DNA of 64,000 nucleotides from Lysobacterales bacterium (GCA_019510125.1 JAEKKX010000014.1:1-64000); one strand, 5' to 3'. Positions 51,078-61,148 are shown, numbered from the stretch's first letter. Translations and numbers: made by a program. Notes: generated by a model not told the origin, from the letters alone.

Positions 51078-51989
51078 ATGCGCGACGCCACGCCCCTCGT
51101 CACCCTCGATGCCGACGCGTTCGACCCCTGGCGGATCGGCGAGGTCCGTCACCGGCTGTGCGACCACCCGCTGCTGCGGATCGACGCGCTGATCGCCCTC
51201 GCGCAGCGGCTGGAGGCGCGCCGGCTGGTGCGTTCGCACAGCGACGCCGCCACCGCCGGCAGCAGCTTCGCCGATGCGCCGAACCTGCATCCCAACCGCC
51301 GCGACGCTGCGACGACCCTGTCCGACCTGGCGCACGCGCACGCCTGGACCTCGCTGCTCAACGTGCAGGCCGATCCGGTCTATCGCGAACTCGTCGACGC
51401 GGTGCTGGACGCGCTGCGGCCGGCGATCGAGCGCCGCGACCCGGGCCTGTGCTACCGCGCCGGCTGGATCTTCCTCAGCTCGCCCGGCGCGGTGACGCCG
51501 TTCCACATCGACCACGAGCACAACGTGATCCTGCAGATCGCCGGGCGCAAGCGGCTGTACGTGTGGGACCCGTTCGATCGCGAGGTGGTGTCCGAGCGCG
51601 CGCAGGAAGCGTTCCACGATCGCCATTCGCGCGAGGGCGTGGTCTGGGACGAGGCCTTCCGCGGCCGCGCGCGGGTGTTCGAGCTCGAACCGGGGATGGG
51701 CGGCTACATGCCCTCGACCGCGCCGCACATGGTCGAGAACGGCGATGCGCCGTCGATCACCGTCAGCTTCACCTACTACACCGATTCGACCCGGCGCCGC
51801 GAACTGCTCTATCGCGGCAACGCGCAGCTCCGGCGCATGGGGCTGTCGCCGCGGCCGGTGGGCGCATCGGCCGCGGGCGACGCGATCAAGGCCGCGCTGC
51901 TGACGACCTTCACCGGCGCACAGCGCGGGCTGCGGCGCGCGCTGGGGCGCGGGGTCCGCGACAACGGCCTGGCCTACGCGCCGGCCTGA
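51078..51989 (+). CDS. JmjC/cupin-8-type Fe(II)/2-oxoglutarate oxygenase
   Basis: 303 residues from the ATG at 51078; the track start at 50319 overlaps the methyltransferase. The double-stranded beta-helix core has the metal pair in TPFHIDHEHNVILQIAGRKRLYVWDP near residue 140 (HxD) and the second His in APHMVEN near 220. Likely a hydroxylase; target unknown. It lies between the methyltransferase and flippase, so a link to a surface glycan or peptide is possible. Confidence 0.82.
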   Translation: MRDATPLVTLDADAFDPWRIGEVRHRLCDHPLLRIDALIALAQRLEARRLVRSHSDAATAGSSFADAPNLHPNRRDAATTLSDLAHAHAWTSLLNVQADPVYRELVDAVLDALRPAIERRDPGLCYRAGWIFLSSPGAVTPFHIDHEHNVILQIAGRKRLYVWDPFDREVVSERAQEAFHDRHSREGVVWDEAFRGRARVFELEPGMGGYMPSTAPHMVENGDAPSITVSFTYYTDSTRRRELLYRGNAQLRRMGLSPRPVGASAAGDAIKAALLTTFTGAQRGLRRALGRGVRDNGLAYAPA

Positions 51990-52050
51990 GCGCCGGTCCG
52001 ACGCCATCGGCCCGTTGCGCCCGCGCGAGCGGGCATGCGCGTGGCTGCGC

Positions 52051-53553
52051 TCAGGCCGCGCCGCGGCGGGCGCGCCAGCGCGCGGCCAGCGCGCGCAGGT
52101 AGCCGGCGTCCTCGTCGCTGAGGCAGCGGAACCACCAGGCGCAGATCGGGTACAGCAGCGCGAACACCGCGGTGCCGGCCAGCAGGCCGGTCAGCGGGCC
52201 GAGCCGCTGCGCCAGCGGGATGCACACCGCCGCCGGCACCGCGGCGGCCGCGGCGATCCGCAGCAGCCGCGCCCACGGCAGCGACGTCGCCGCGTCGCGC
52301 ATCGCCAGTCGGCCGGTGGCGAGGGTGGCGAGCAGCGACAGCACCACCGTCGCCGACACCGCGCCGGGCAGGCCCCAGGCCCAGGTCGCGCCGAACACGC
52401 CGACCACCCGCAGCACGGTGAAGACGAGGGTCAGCCGCATCAGCGCGGTCTGGCGGTCGGCGCTGAGCAGGTAGGCGGTGGCGCCCTGGCCCAGCACCAG
52501 CGCGGTGCGCGCGACCAGCAGCGCCACCAGCACCGGGGCCGCGTCGGCGTAGGCCGGTCCGTAGAGCAGGCCGACCGCGTGGTCGGCGAACACGCTGCCG
52601 GCGGCGATCAGCGGCGCGCCGAGGATCCACAGCCACACCGTCATCGCCACGAACCGGCGCGCGGCCTCGCCGCCGCCGCTGCCGTGGGCGCGCGCCATCA
52701 TCGGCAGCAACTGCGCGCTGAGCACGCCGGGCACCAGCAGCGCGACGCCGCCGGCCAGCGCGTTGGCGACCTTGAACAGGCCGGCGTGCGCCGAGTCGCT
52801 GAGCACGTTGAGCGCGAGCAGTTCGATCTCGCTGGTGCCGAGCGCGCCGAGCACGGTGGTGAGGCCGGCCACGCGCAGGTGGTGGCGGATGCGCGCCTCC
52901 AGTTCCGGCGGCAGCGCGCCGTCGCCGTGCGCGCCTTCCGGGAAGCGCATCGCGCGCCGGTGCGAGACGATGAAGAACACCAAACTCGACAGCGCGTAGA
53001 CGACCACGAACGCCGGCAGCGTCGCCGGCACGACCTTGCCCGACCACAGCAGCGCGATCATCGCCAGGTTGGTGCCGGCGCCGAGCCCGGCGACCACCGC
53101 CGTCGACTTGAAATCCTGGCGGCCCTTGAGCACCGCGATGTTGAACATGTACGGCGCGCGCAGCGCCACCGAGCCCAGCAGCAGCGCGAACGTCCACGGC
53201 GGCACGCCGGGCGCGAGGTGGCCGTGGAAGCACAGGAACACCAGCGCCAGCGCGACGACCACGATCGCGAGCATCGTCCGCTGCATGCCGCGCAGGCGCC
53301 GGACCAGGCGCGCGGTGTCGTCCTCGTGCCCGGCGCCGCGCAGTTCGGCGATGAACTTGATCGCGCCGAGCGTGATCCCGGCGTTGGCGACGATCACGCC
53401 GTTGGCGACCAGCCAGATCAGCAGGCTGTACACGCCCATGTCGTTGGGCAGCAGCGCGCGCGCGGTCAGGATCGACGCGATCAGGCCGAACAGGTATTCG
53501 ATGTAGACCGCGAACGAGGAGTAGGCGGTATCCGAGAGCGCGCGACGGCTCAC
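52051..53553 (-). CDS. Wzx-like polysaccharide flippase
   Basis: 500 residues, start GTG. About twelve to fourteen helices with the MOP-superfamily pattern: SSFAVYIEYLFGLIASILTARALLPNDMGVYSL at the N-terminus is typical of Wzx/oligosaccharide flippases. An amphipathic middle and a basic cytoplasmic C-terminus (RWRARRGAA). Moves lipid-linked sugars across the inner membrane. No glycosyltransferase or wzy gene is next to it, so the substrate is unclear. Confidence 0.87.
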   Translation of the reverse strand: MSRRALSDTAYSSFAVYIEYLFGLIASILTARALLPNDMGVYSLLIWLVANGVIVANAGITLGAIKFIAELRGAGHEDDTARLVRRLRGMQRTMLAIVVVALALVFLCFHGHLAPGVPPWTFALLLGSVALRAPYMFNIAVLKGRQDFKSTAVVAGLGAGTNLAMIALLWSGKVVPATLPAFVVVYALSSLVFFIVSHRRAMRFPEGAHGDGALPPELEARIRHHLRVAGLTTVLGALGTSEIELLALNVLSDSAHAGLFKVANALAGGVALLVPGVLSAQLLPMMARAHGSGGGEAARRFVAMTVWLWILGAPLIAAGSVFADHAVGLLYGPAYADAAPVLVALLVARTALVLGQGATAYLLSADRQTALMRLTLVFTVLRVVGVFGATWAWGLPGAVSATVVLSLLATLATGRLAMRDAATSLPWARLLRIAAAAAVPAAVCIPLAQRLGPLTGLLAGTAVFALLYPICAWWFRCLSDEDAGYLRALAARWRARRGAA

Positions 53554-53693
53554 GAGACGGTCGCCCGCCGCGTGGCGCGCCCGTCCGCCGAAGTCCGAGG
53601 GACCCCCGTCGCCTTCATCGTCCTGTCCGCCCCCGTCCCGTTGCCCGCGGCATCATAACGGAGCGATAGACCGGAACGATTAAGCCGGTGCGG

Positions 53694-54932
53694 TCAGGGC
53701 GGAGCGGTCGCCGCGCGGCGCAGCGGCAGCGCGCGGCCGGCGGCCAGCGAACGCCACAGCCATTCGGCCGGCCCCAGCCGGAACCGGGCCAGCCACCAGT
53801 GGCTGAAGCCGACCTGCGCCGCGAAGATCCCCGCCCAGGCCGCGAACCGCCCCGGCAACCCCCCGCCGGGGCCCAGCCCCAGGCCGACGCCGTAGAACAG
53901 CGCCACGCCGAGCACGCTCTGCGCGAGGTAGTGGGTCAGCGCCATCCGCCCGACCGGCGCCAGCCAGGCCAGCCGCCGATTCCAGCCGGGCCGCAGGAAC
54001 AGCAGCGCGAAGCCGGCGGCGTAGCCCAGCCCCTGCGCCAGCGGCACCAGCCGGCGCAGCGTGCGCAGGCCGAACTCGGCCGCGCGCCCGGCCTCGAGCA
54101 CGGCCGCGGTGCGCCCGGCGGCCTCGATCGTTTCCAGCGCGATGCCGCCGGCCAGTCCCAGCGGCACCCCGACGAGGCACACCCACCGCAGCAACCGGCG
54201 ATGCGCCGCCGGGTCCTGCAGCAGGCCGCGCCGGCCGGCCCAGTCGCCGATCATCAACCGCGCGAGCACGAACGGGAACACGCTCCACAGCGCCATCCAG
54301 TTCCAGTAGGTATAGGCGAGATTGCCGCGCAGGGCGACGCCCGGATCGGACGAGGAGAACGCGGCGACGGCCAGCGCGTGCATGGTCGCCTCGTCGGCCA
54401 GGTCCGCCGGCAGCAGCCGGTACGCGATCGGCGCCAGCAGCGGCGTGAACAGCGCCAGCGCCAGCCCCGCCGCCAGCAGCGCGCGGTCCGGCAGCCGCCG
54501 CAGCGCGAGCAGCAGCAGTCCGGCGACCGCGTAGAAGGTCAGGATGTCGCCCCACCACAGCAGGTGCGCGTGGAGCAGGCCGATCGCCAGCAGCACCAGC
54601 AGCCGGCGCACCAGCGGCCCGTCGCCGAGGCCCTGCGCCCGCGCGCGCCCGGCCTGCAGCGCGATGCCGACGCCGAACAGCAGCGAGAACAGGGTGATCG
54701 CCTTGTCCTGCACCAGCAGTTGCACCGCCATCGCCAGCCACGCGTCGACCCGCGCCGTCGGCAGCGCCGCCCGCTGCGCCGGATCGAGGAAGTAGTACAG
54801 CGAGAACCCGCCGAGGTTGACCAGCAGCACCCCGGCCAGCGCCGCGCCGCGGAGCGCGTCGATCAGGGCGAGGCGCTGGCTGGCGGCGGGCGGATCGCCG
54901 CGCAAATCGAGTGGAGGCGACGGAGCTCGCAC
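53694..54932 (-). CDS. DUF418/YeiB-like membrane protein
   Basis: 412 residues from a GTG. About ten helices; DUF418 signatures are RLALIDALRGAALAGVLLVNLGGFS near residue 20, KAITLFSLLFGVGIALQ near 78 and VGRMALTHYLAQSVLGVALFYGVG near 325. Distantly related to acyltransferase-3 proteins; function unknown. Confidence 0.9.
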   Translation of the reverse strand: MRAPSPPLDLRGDPPAASQRLALIDALRGAALAGVLLVNLGGFSLYYFLDPAQRAALPTARVDAWLAMAVQLLVQDKAITLFSLLFGVGIALQAGRARAQGLGDGPLVRRLLVLLAIGLLHAHLLWWGDILTFYAVAGLLLLALRRLPDRALLAAGLALALFTPLLAPIAYRLLPADLADEATMHALAVAAFSSSDPGVALRGNLAYTYWNWMALWSVFPFVLARLMIGDWAGRRGLLQDPAAHRRLLRWVCLVGVPLGLAGGIALETIEAAGRTAAVLEAGRAAEFGLRTLRRLVPLAQGLGYAAGFALLFLRPGWNRRLAWLAPVGRMALTHYLAQSVLGVALFYGVGLGLGPGGGLPGRFAAWAGIFAAQVGFSHWWLARFRLGPAEWLWRSLAAGRALPLRRAATAPP

Positions 54933-55038
54933 CGGGGAGGCGCCCTGCGGGTCGATGTTCGGTGGCCGAGCATGCGAAAAATCGACCGGCCGGACAAGCC
55001 GACGCCGTCCGGGCCGGCTTCGGCGTGGAGGTGCAGGC

Positions 55039-55326
55039 TCAGCGCGAGAGGTAGGCGCCCTTGAGCTTGCCTTCCACGAACAGCGTGCCCTGCCACTGGA
55101 TGCTGCCGATGTCGGCCGGCGGCTTGGCGGTCAGGCGGGCCTCGGCGGGCTGTTGCCCGGGAGGCAGTTCCTGGAACTTGAGGACGTTCCTGCGGACCTT
55201 CTTGCCCTGCTCCAACACCGAGGCGGCCTTGCACTCGACGAACAGGCTGGCTCCGGATTCTTCGTCGCGGATGATCTGCTGGAGCTGTTCCAGCGTGTGG
55301 TCGTCGCTCGTATGCGCGTAGTACAT
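55039..55326 (-). CDS. Hypothetical 95-residue protein, linked to lipoprotein gene
   Basis: 95 residues, no signal or helix in the membrane. Begins MYYAHTSDDHTLEQLQQIIRDE and has a charged C-terminal beta-like stretch (IGSIQWQGTLFVEGKLKGAYL). The ATG is three bases beyond the upstream lipoprotein stop, so they are co-transcribed. No family recognised. Confidence 0.65.
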   Translation of the reverse strand: MYYAHTSDDHTLEQLQQIIRDEESGASLFVECKAASVLEQGKKVRRNVLKFQELPPGQQPAEARLTAKPPADIGSIQWQGTLFVEGKLKGAYLSR

Positions 55327-55329
55327 GGC

Positions 55330-56355
55330 TCAATCTCCGATCTTGCATTCGTCGCCCGCGGGATACAGCCCGGCATCGACGAACGCGCTGTGGATCCTCA
55401 TGTAGCGATCGTCCTCGCCGCTGCCGGTCATGCGGATGTAGGCCTGGATCTCGGTCGCGATCGCGTCGTCCCGCTGCTTCGATCGATCGCCTTCCGGAAG
55501 CAGCGACGCCGCGATCCGCAGCAGCCGGTCGTGGCGAAGCGCGGCGTCCTTGTCCTTCAGGGCTTCGCCCAGCGCGCGCGTGCTGCAGGCGCGGACGACC
55601 CGTGACGCTTCCGGGAGCACTTCCAGTTGCCGGACCGCCTTGTCGACGGCCGCCTGCTGCTTGTTCTTGTCGGACTCGGCGAGGTCCAGGATATGCATCA
55701 GCCCGCCGGGCAGTGTGCTCGCGCGCAGGTAGTCCTGCAGGTCGAGGTTCGCGGCCGAGGCCGGATAACGCTCCAGGTCGAGGCGCATCGAGGCATAGAG
55801 CCGAAGCCTGATCTCGGCGCGCTTGGCGTCCATCGCGGACACCAGTGCGGTCAACGACTGCTGGTACAGCGCGGCATTGTCGATCGAGGCGTCCCATCCC
55901 TCGGCCAGGCCCGCCGCCGCCGCCAGGTTCTTGCGCGCGGTTTCCGACCCGGTGAGCACGCCTGCGGCGCTCAGCAGCAGCTTCCCGAACTGGGTTCCGA
56001 GCTTTCCGCCGGTCCGCTCCTGGTTCAGCGCGACGACGAATCGCGTGTAGGCGTTGTCGATGTCGATCATCCGGGTGTTGATGATCGTGTCGCGCGTCGC
56101 CTTGTCGGGGTGGCAGTAGAGGGCGTCCGAGATCATCCACGACCCCGCAGGCACCTTCTGCGCGCGTGGTGCCCGGTGCTCCGTCGCGTCTCGCGCCGGC
56201 GCGATCTGCTGGTCGCCGCCGCACTGCGGATAGAGCCGCTTCGGTTCGAGGACGTCGGCGGGCACGCCGCTCAGCGTCGCGCAGCCGGAGACGAACAGGA
56301 AGGATGCCGACAGGGCCGCGTGCACCGCGTACCGGAAGGCGAACGCATTTTCCAT
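55330..56355 (-). CDS. Hypothetical lipoprotein, helical
   Basis: 341 residues. Signal with lipobox LFVSGC near residue 25. The mature protein is rich in Ala, Arg, Lys and Asp with long helical stretches (KDKDAALRHDRLLRIAASLL) and four or more Cys, including an early YPQCGGD and a late DECKIGD. I do not recognise a family. Pairing with the next small gene suggests one functional unit. The codon style is slightly less GC-rich than flanking genes. Confidence 0.75.
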   Translation of the reverse strand: MENAFAFRYAVHAALSASFLFVSGCATLSGVPADVLEPKRLYPQCGGDQQIAPARDATEHRAPRAQKVPAGSWMISDALYCHPDKATRDTIINTRMIDIDNAYTRFVVALNQERTGGKLGTQFGKLLLSAAGVLTGSETARKNLAAAAGLAEGWDASIDNAALYQQSLTALVSAMDAKRAEIRLRLYASMRLDLERYPASAANLDLQDYLRASTLPGGLMHILDLAESDKNKQQAAVDKAVRQLEVLPEASRVVRACSTRALGEALKDKDAALRHDRLLRIAASLLPEGDRSKQRDDAIATEIQAYIRMTGSGEDDRYMRIHSAFVDAGLYPAGDECKIGD

Positions 56356-56412
56356 GGTGCTTCTCCTTGGCCGCGAGCGACGCTCGCGGGAGAAACACTG
56401 CCGGTTCGGCGC

Positions 56413-56431
56413 GCGCCCGTGGGGCGCTTTT
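56413..56431. terminator. Hairpin with T tract between lipoprotein and SDR genes
   Basis: GCGCCC-GTG-GGGCGC followed by TTTT on the plus strand, six bases beyond the SDR stop. It probably ends the SDR transcript on the minus strand, where the stem is preceded by an A tract, and may act both ways. Confidence 0.5.
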
Positions 56432-56436
56432 CGGAA

Positions 56437-57213
56437 TCAGAACCCGTAGCGCAGGAACCCGCCGTCGACCGCGATGCATTCGCCGGTGACGTAGCTGGCC
56501 GCGGGCAGGCACAGGAAGGCGACGGCGGCGGCGACTTCCTCCGGTTCGCCGATGCGGCCCAGCGGCGTGCGCAGCAGCACTTCGTCGAGGTAGTCGGGGT
56601 CGGCGAGCTTGCCCGAAGTGCGGCGGGTGCGGATGTACCACGGCGCGACCGAGTTCACGCGCACGCCATCCTCGGCCCATTCGACCGCGAGGTTGCGGGT
56701 CATCTGGTGCAGCGCGGCCTTGCTCATGCCGTAGGGCGCGCCGCTGCGCACGTGGGTGACGCCGGACACGCTGCCGACGTTGACGATGCACGACGAAGGA
56801 TGCTTCGTGAGCAGCGGGAATGCGCAGCGCGACAGCTCGAAGGCGCTGAACAGGTTGACCTCGAAGATCCCGCGCCACTCGTCCTCGTCGTAGTCGTTGG
56901 CGGGCTTGGTGAGGTTGCCGCCGGCGTTGTTGACGAGGATGTGGAGGCCGTCGCCGAGATCCTCCACCCAGTCCAGCAGCTCGCGACGCTGTTCCCCGTC
57001 GGCGACGTCGGCGGGGAAAGTGCGGACCTCGCCTTCCGGGAAGGCTTCCTCCAGCTCCAGGCGCACCGCATCGAGGCCGTTGCCGTCGCGCGCGGCGATC
57101 AGCACGCGCGCGCCGAAGCCCAGCAGTTCGCGCGCGACGGCGCGGCCGATGCCGGCGCTGCCGCCGGTGACCAGGGCGAGTTGACCGTCGAGACGCCAGC
57201 GATCGGAGGACAT
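56437..57213 (-). CDS. SDR-family oxidoreductase (tropinone-reductase-like)
   Basis: 258 residues from the ATG at 57213 ([17 protein letters not shown]), with GGAGG five bases upstream; the track start at 57543 is wrong. Classical SDR motifs: [12 protein letters not shown] near 16, NNAGGN near 93, catalytic Ser in GSVSG near 144 and YGMSK near 157. Ends in [10 protein letters not shown]. Substrate unknown, closest in look to tropinone reductases and other 3-oxoacyl-reductase-like SDRs. Confidence 0.9.
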   Translation of the reverse strand: MSSDRWRLDGQLALVTGGSAGIGRAVARELLGFGARVLIAARDGNGLDAVRLELEEAFPEGEVRTFPADVADGEQRRELLDWVEDLGDGLHILVNNAGGNLTKPANDYDEDEWRGIFEVNLFSAFELSRCAFPLLTKHPSSCIVNVGSVSGVTHVRSGAPYGMSKAALHQMTRNLAVEWAEDGVRVNSVAPWYIRTRRTSGKLADPDYLDEVLLRTPLGRIGEPEEVAAAVAFLCLPAASYVTGECIAVDGGFLRYGF

Positions 57214-57276
57214 GGAGCGAACGTGCGCAGCCGGGGGATGCGGGTAGGATAAGCCGCAACCACCGGGAGCACGATC

Positions 57277-57516
57277 ATGCGCCGCCTGTCGACCCTCGCC
57301 CTGCTGTCGTTCGCCTGCCTCGCCGCGGGCTGTTCCGCGCCGGAAGCGCCGCCGCACGATGTCCAGCCCGATCCCCAGGCGGCGGCGCCCGCGCAGCCCG
57401 GGGCGCTGCGCCAGGCGATCCAGCAGCCGATCGACCAGGCCAAGGACATCCGCGCGCAGACCGAACAGTCCGGCACCGACCAGCGCAAGGCGATCGACGA
57501 CGCCACCGGCGGCTGA
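57277..57516 (+). CDS. Small lipoprotein
   Basis: 79 residues. Signal and lipobox LACLAAGC, then a Pro/Ala/Gln-rich segment and a helical, charged C-terminus ([28 protein letters not shown]). Likely outer-membrane anchored. A possible -10 TAGGAT lies 27 bases before the ATG. Function unknown. Confidence 0.7.
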   Translation: MRRLSTLALLSFACLAAGCSAPEAPPHDVQPDPQAAAPAQPGALRQAIQQPIDQAKDIRAQTEQSGTDQRKAIDDATGG

Positions 57517-57610
57517 GCCGTCGCCCCCGCAGGGGCTGGGCACACCCGCACGGCCCGCAAACGACGACGCCTGGCCGGAGCCGGGCGTTGCGTGTCGTCT
57601 TCTCTCGCCT

Positions 57611-57643
57611 CCTCCCGTCGCGGCGCGAGGCCGTGACGGGAGG
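57611..57643. terminator. Hairpin between convergent lipoprotein and sppA genes
   Basis: CCTCCCGTC (57611-57619) pairs with GACGGGAGG (57635-57643) across a GC loop that can pair further. It sits 12 bases past the sppA stop and may serve both genes. Confidence 0.6.
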
Positions 57644-57654
57644 GGACGGTCCGG

Positions 57655-59550
57655 TCAGAACCGGCAGAAGCAGTAGGCGAAGATCCGGCCCTGCGGGCCC
57701 TTGCCGTTGTCCTCCACCGCGCGCTGGAACATCGCCAGGTCGCGTTCGGCCTGCGGCGCGGCCTTCGCCAGCAGGCCGCGGGCGAGGTCGGAGTGGCCGA
57801 CCATGGCGCGACCGGCGGCGGTGCCGACGAAGCCGCCGAACCAGCGCTCCAGCGGGGTCAGTTCGCGTTCGATGTAGCGCACGTGGTAGGTGCCGGGCTT
57901 GTCGCCGAGCTTGGCGCGCTTGGCGGCGTCGTTGAGCGCGGTCTGCAGGCCGCCGAAGGCGTCGACCAGGCCGCGCTCCTTCGCCTGCGCGCCGGTCCAC
58001 ACGCGGCCGCGGGCGACCGCGTCCACGTCCGCGACCGGCTTCTTGCGCGCTTCCGAGACGCGCCCGGTGAAGTCGCGGTAGCCCTTCTCGATCACCGTCT
58101 GCATGACCTGCGCGACCTGCGGCGGCATCGGCCGGGTGATGTCGAACGCGCCGGCGATCGACGTGGTGGCGACGCCGTCGGTGTGCACGCCGACCTTCTC
58201 CAGCGTGTGGGTGATGTTCGGCACGAGGCCGAAGATGCCGATCGAACCGGTGATCGTCGACGGGTCGGCGTAGATGCGGTCGGCGTTCATGCTGATCCAG
58301 TAGCCGCCGGACGCGGCGAGGTCGCCCATCGACACGATCACCGGCTTGCCGGCCTTCTTCAGCGCGACCACCTCGCGGCGGATCTGCTCGGAGGCGTAGA
58401 CCTCGCCGCCGGGCGAGTTCACCCGCAGCACGACGGCCTTGACGCTGTCGTCGTCGCGCGCGTCGCGCAGCAGCGCCGCGGTCGATTCGCCGCCGACGGT
58501 GCCCGGCGGCTGTTCGCCGCCTTGGATCTCGCCCTCGGCCACCACCACCGCGACGTGGCCCTGGTCGCCGAAGTCGGGCAGCGCGCCGTTGAGGCTGGCG
58601 ACGTAGCGGTCCAGCGACACCTGGCGGAAACCGCCGTCGGCGCTGTCGTCGGCGACGCCGCGCTCGGTCATCAGGTCCTCGACTTCCTCCTGGGTCTTCA
58701 GTCCGTCCACCCACTTCTGGTTCAGCGCGTACTTGGCCAGGTCGCCCTGGGCGGCCTCGATGTCGGCCGGCAGTTGCTCGATGCTGGCGCCGAGCGCGGC
58801 GGCGTCGAGCTTGCGCGGCCTGGCGATGTCGGCGAGGTAGCGCTGCCACACGTCGTTCATCCAGAACAGGTCGGCTTCCTTCGCCGCCGGCGAGGCCGCG
58901 TCGAGCACGTAGGGCTCGGCCGCCGACTTGTACTCGCCGACCTTGAACAGGTGCACGTCGACGCCGAGCTTGTCCTGCAGGCCTTCGCGGTAGTACTGGC
59001 GATAGCGGCTGAGGCCTTCGAGCAGGATTCCGCCCATCGGGTCGAGGTAGACCTCGTTGGCCTGCGCCGCGAGCAGGTACTGGGCCTGGTCGAAGCTTTC
59101 GCCGAAGGCGACGATCTGCTTGCCGGAGGCGCGCAGGTCGGCCAGCGCCTGGGCGACCTCGCGGATCGAGGCGTAGCCGCTGAACCGCATGCGGTCCACG
59201 CGCAGCAGCACGCGCTCGATGCGCTTGTCGTCCTTCGCGGCGTTGATCGCGGTCAGCAGGTCGCGCAACTGCACTTCCTCGCCGCGCTTGTCGCCGAGCG
59301 CCTGCGCGAGCGCGCGGCTGGTCGGGTCGACGGTGTACTGCTCGACCAGCGCGCCTTCGGGCGCGATGACCAGGGTGCTGCGGCTCTCGACCGGCATCAC
59401 CTGCGGCTTGCTGGTGCCCAGCGCGGCCAGGACCAGCAGCACCAGGCCGAAGAAGATCACGTTGAGGATCAGCCGGCGGGTGAAGTTCATCGCGTCCCAC
59501 AGGCCCTTGAGCAGGCTGAGGATCGGGCCGCGGGACGGCGTGGCATTCAT
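57655..59550 (-). CDS. sppA: Signal peptide peptidase SppA (protease IV)
   Basis: Membrane-bound Ser/Lys protease that degrades cleaved signal peptides. 631 residues from the ATG at 59550, which has AGGAG nine bases upstream; the track ATG at 59559 directly abuts that AGGAG. One N-terminal helix (LILNVIFFGLVLLVLAAL near 30), then two tandem ClpP-like S49 domains. The general base Lys is in FKVGEYKSAAEPY near 205 and the nucleophile Ser in SMGDLAASGGYWISMNADRIYADP near 410. Long form as in E. coli. Confidence 0.95.
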   Translation of the reverse strand: MNATPSRGPILSLLKGLWDAMNFTRRLILNVIFFGLVLLVLAALGTSKPQVMPVESRSTLVIAPEGALVEQYTVDPTSRALAQALGDKRGEEVQLRDLLTAINAAKDDKRIERVLLRVDRMRFSGYASIREVAQALADLRASGKQIVAFGESFDQAQYLLAAQANEVYLDPMGGILLEGLSRYRQYYREGLQDKLGVDVHLFKVGEYKSAAEPYVLDAASPAAKEADLFWMNDVWQRYLADIARPRKLDAAALGASIEQLPADIEAAQGDLAKYALNQKWVDGLKTQEEVEDLMTERGVADDSADGGFRQVSLDRYVASLNGALPDFGDQGHVAVVVAEGEIQGGEQPPGTVGGESTAALLRDARDDDSVKAVVLRVNSPGGEVYASEQIRREVVALKKAGKPVIVSMGDLAASGGYWISMNADRIYADPSTITGSIGIFGLVPNITHTLEKVGVHTDGVATTSIAGAFDITRPMPPQVAQVMQTVIEKGYRDFTGRVSEARKKPVADVDAVARGRVWTGAQAKERGLVDAFGGLQTALNDAAKRAKLGDKPGTYHVRYIERELTPLERWFGGFVGTAAGRAMVGHSDLARGLLAKAAPQAERDLAMFQRAVEDNGKGPQGRIFAYCFCRF

Positions 59551-59680
59551 CGGGGACATCTCCTGGGAACGTGGTCGCTGCGGTCAGTGTGCCCGCGGCG
59601 GGCGCGGCGGTCATCCGCCATCCGTCACACGGCCGTCCGGGCGGGCCGGGAGCGCGGCCCGGACCGCGCCGCGGCGGGGC

Positions 59681-61093
59681 TCAGGCGGCTTCGCCGGCGG
59701 CCAGGCGGCGGTCGTCCGGGTGCGGCAGCGGCAGCCGCCGGAGCTGGCGGTGCAGGCGCAGGCCCAGCAGGGTCGCGGCCACGGTCAGGCCGGCGATCAG
59801 GCCCATCCACATCCCCCGTGGCCCCAGCGCCGGGACCAGCCCGCCCAGGCCGAGGCCGAGGACCGCCCCCAGCGGCATGCCGATGCCCCAGTAGGCGACC
59901 GCGGCCAGCAGCATCGGCACCCGGGTGTCCTTCAGCCCGCGCAGGGCGCCGACCGACAGCACCTGCACGCCGTCGGGGAACTGGAACGCCGCGGCCAGCA
60001 GCAGCAGCGAGGCGGCCAGCGCGATCACCGCCGGATCGTGGGTGTAGAGCCCGGCGATGGCGTGGTTGCCGGCCAGCAGCATCCCGGCGCTGAGCAACTG
60101 GGTGCCCAGCACCAGCGCGTAGCCGGCGAGCGCGGCGCGGCGCAGGGCGGCGCGGTCGCCGCGGCCCACCGCGTGGCCCACGCGCACCGTGGTCGCCTCG
60201 GCCAGCGCCATCGGCAGCATGAAGCACAGGCTGGCGACGTTGATCGCGATCTGGTGCGCCGCCGCCGGCACCGTGCCGAGCCGGCCGATCACCAGCGCGG
60301 TGGCGATGAACAGCCCGCCCTCCATCAGCCAGGTGATGCCGATCGGCAGCCCCAGCGCGAGCAGGCCGCGGATCGGCGGCCACCGCGGCGGGTCGCGCCA
60401 CCGGAACAGGTGCAGCGACCGGAACCGGCGGGCGCGCAGCAGGTACAGCCCGAGGCCCAGCGCCTGCGTCCACAGCATCAGCGCCGAGGCCCAGCCCAGC
60501 CCGCCCGCGCCGAGCGCCGGCAGCCCGCCGACGCCGAAGGTCAGCGCCCAGCCCAGCGGCGCCAGCACCAGCAGCCCGCCCAGGCCGAAGACCATCGTCG
60601 GCACCGTGTGGTGGAGGCCGTCGCACAGATAGCGCATGCACAGGTACAGCGCCAGCGCCGGCGCGCCCCAGCGGATGCCGGAGACGAAGGCCGCGGCGCC
60701 CGGCCGGATCTCCGGCGCGATGCCCAGCCACGGCAGCGTCGACGGCAGCAGGCTGAGGAACACGAACATCCCCAGGCCCAGCGCCAGCGCCAGCCACAGC
60801 GCCTGGCGGAACAGCGGGCCGATCTCCTCGCGGCGGCCGCCGCCGTCGAGCTGCGACACCGACGCAGGCACCGCGATCAGCGTGCCCATCGGCACCAGCA
60901 GCGGCAGCCAGAACAGCGCGGTGCCCACCGACACCGCGGCCAGCGTCGCGGTGCCGTGGCGGCCGGCGATCACCGCGTCGATCAGGCCGATCAGGCCGGT
61001 CGAGAGGTGTCCGGCGATCAACGGCGCGGCCAGCCGCGCGCTGGCGCGCAGCTCGTCGCGGAAACGGGTCCGGTGGTCGGGCGAGGGAGACAT
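59681..61093 (-). CDS. MATE-family multidrug exporter (NorM-like)
   Basis: 470 residues from the ATG at 61093 (MSPSPDHRTRFRDELRA); the 813-residue track ORF is over-extended. Twelve helices in two related halves, with AAPLIAGHLSTGLIGLIDAVIAGRHG at helix 1-2 and LGLPIGITWLMEGGLFIATALVIG at helix 7, typical of NorM proteins. Sodium- or proton-driven export of cationic drugs. Divergent from the DUF3667 gene. Confidence 0.93.
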   Translation of the reverse strand: MSPSPDHRTRFRDELRASARLAAPLIAGHLSTGLIGLIDAVIAGRHGTATLAAVSVGTALFWLPLLVPMGTLIAVPASVSQLDGGGRREEIGPLFRQALWLALALGLGMFVFLSLLPSTLPWLGIAPEIRPGAAAFVSGIRWGAPALALYLCMRYLCDGLHHTVPTMVFGLGGLLVLAPLGWALTFGVGGLPALGAGGLGWASALMLWTQALGLGLYLLRARRFRSLHLFRWRDPPRWPPIRGLLALGLPIGITWLMEGGLFIATALVIGRLGTVPAAAHQIAINVASLCFMLPMALAEATTVRVGHAVGRGDRAALRRAALAGYALVLGTQLLSAGMLLAGNHAIAGLYTHDPAVIALAASLLLLAAAFQFPDGVQVLSVGALRGLKDTRVPMLLAAVAYWGIGMPLGAVLGLGLGGLVPALGPRGMWMGLIAGLTVAATLLGLRLHRQLRRLPLPHPDDRRLAAGEAA

Positions 61094-61148
61094 GTGCGGG
61101 GACGACGGGCCGTGGGGGGGCAGGGCGCGGCGATCGCGCACGGGCTGG

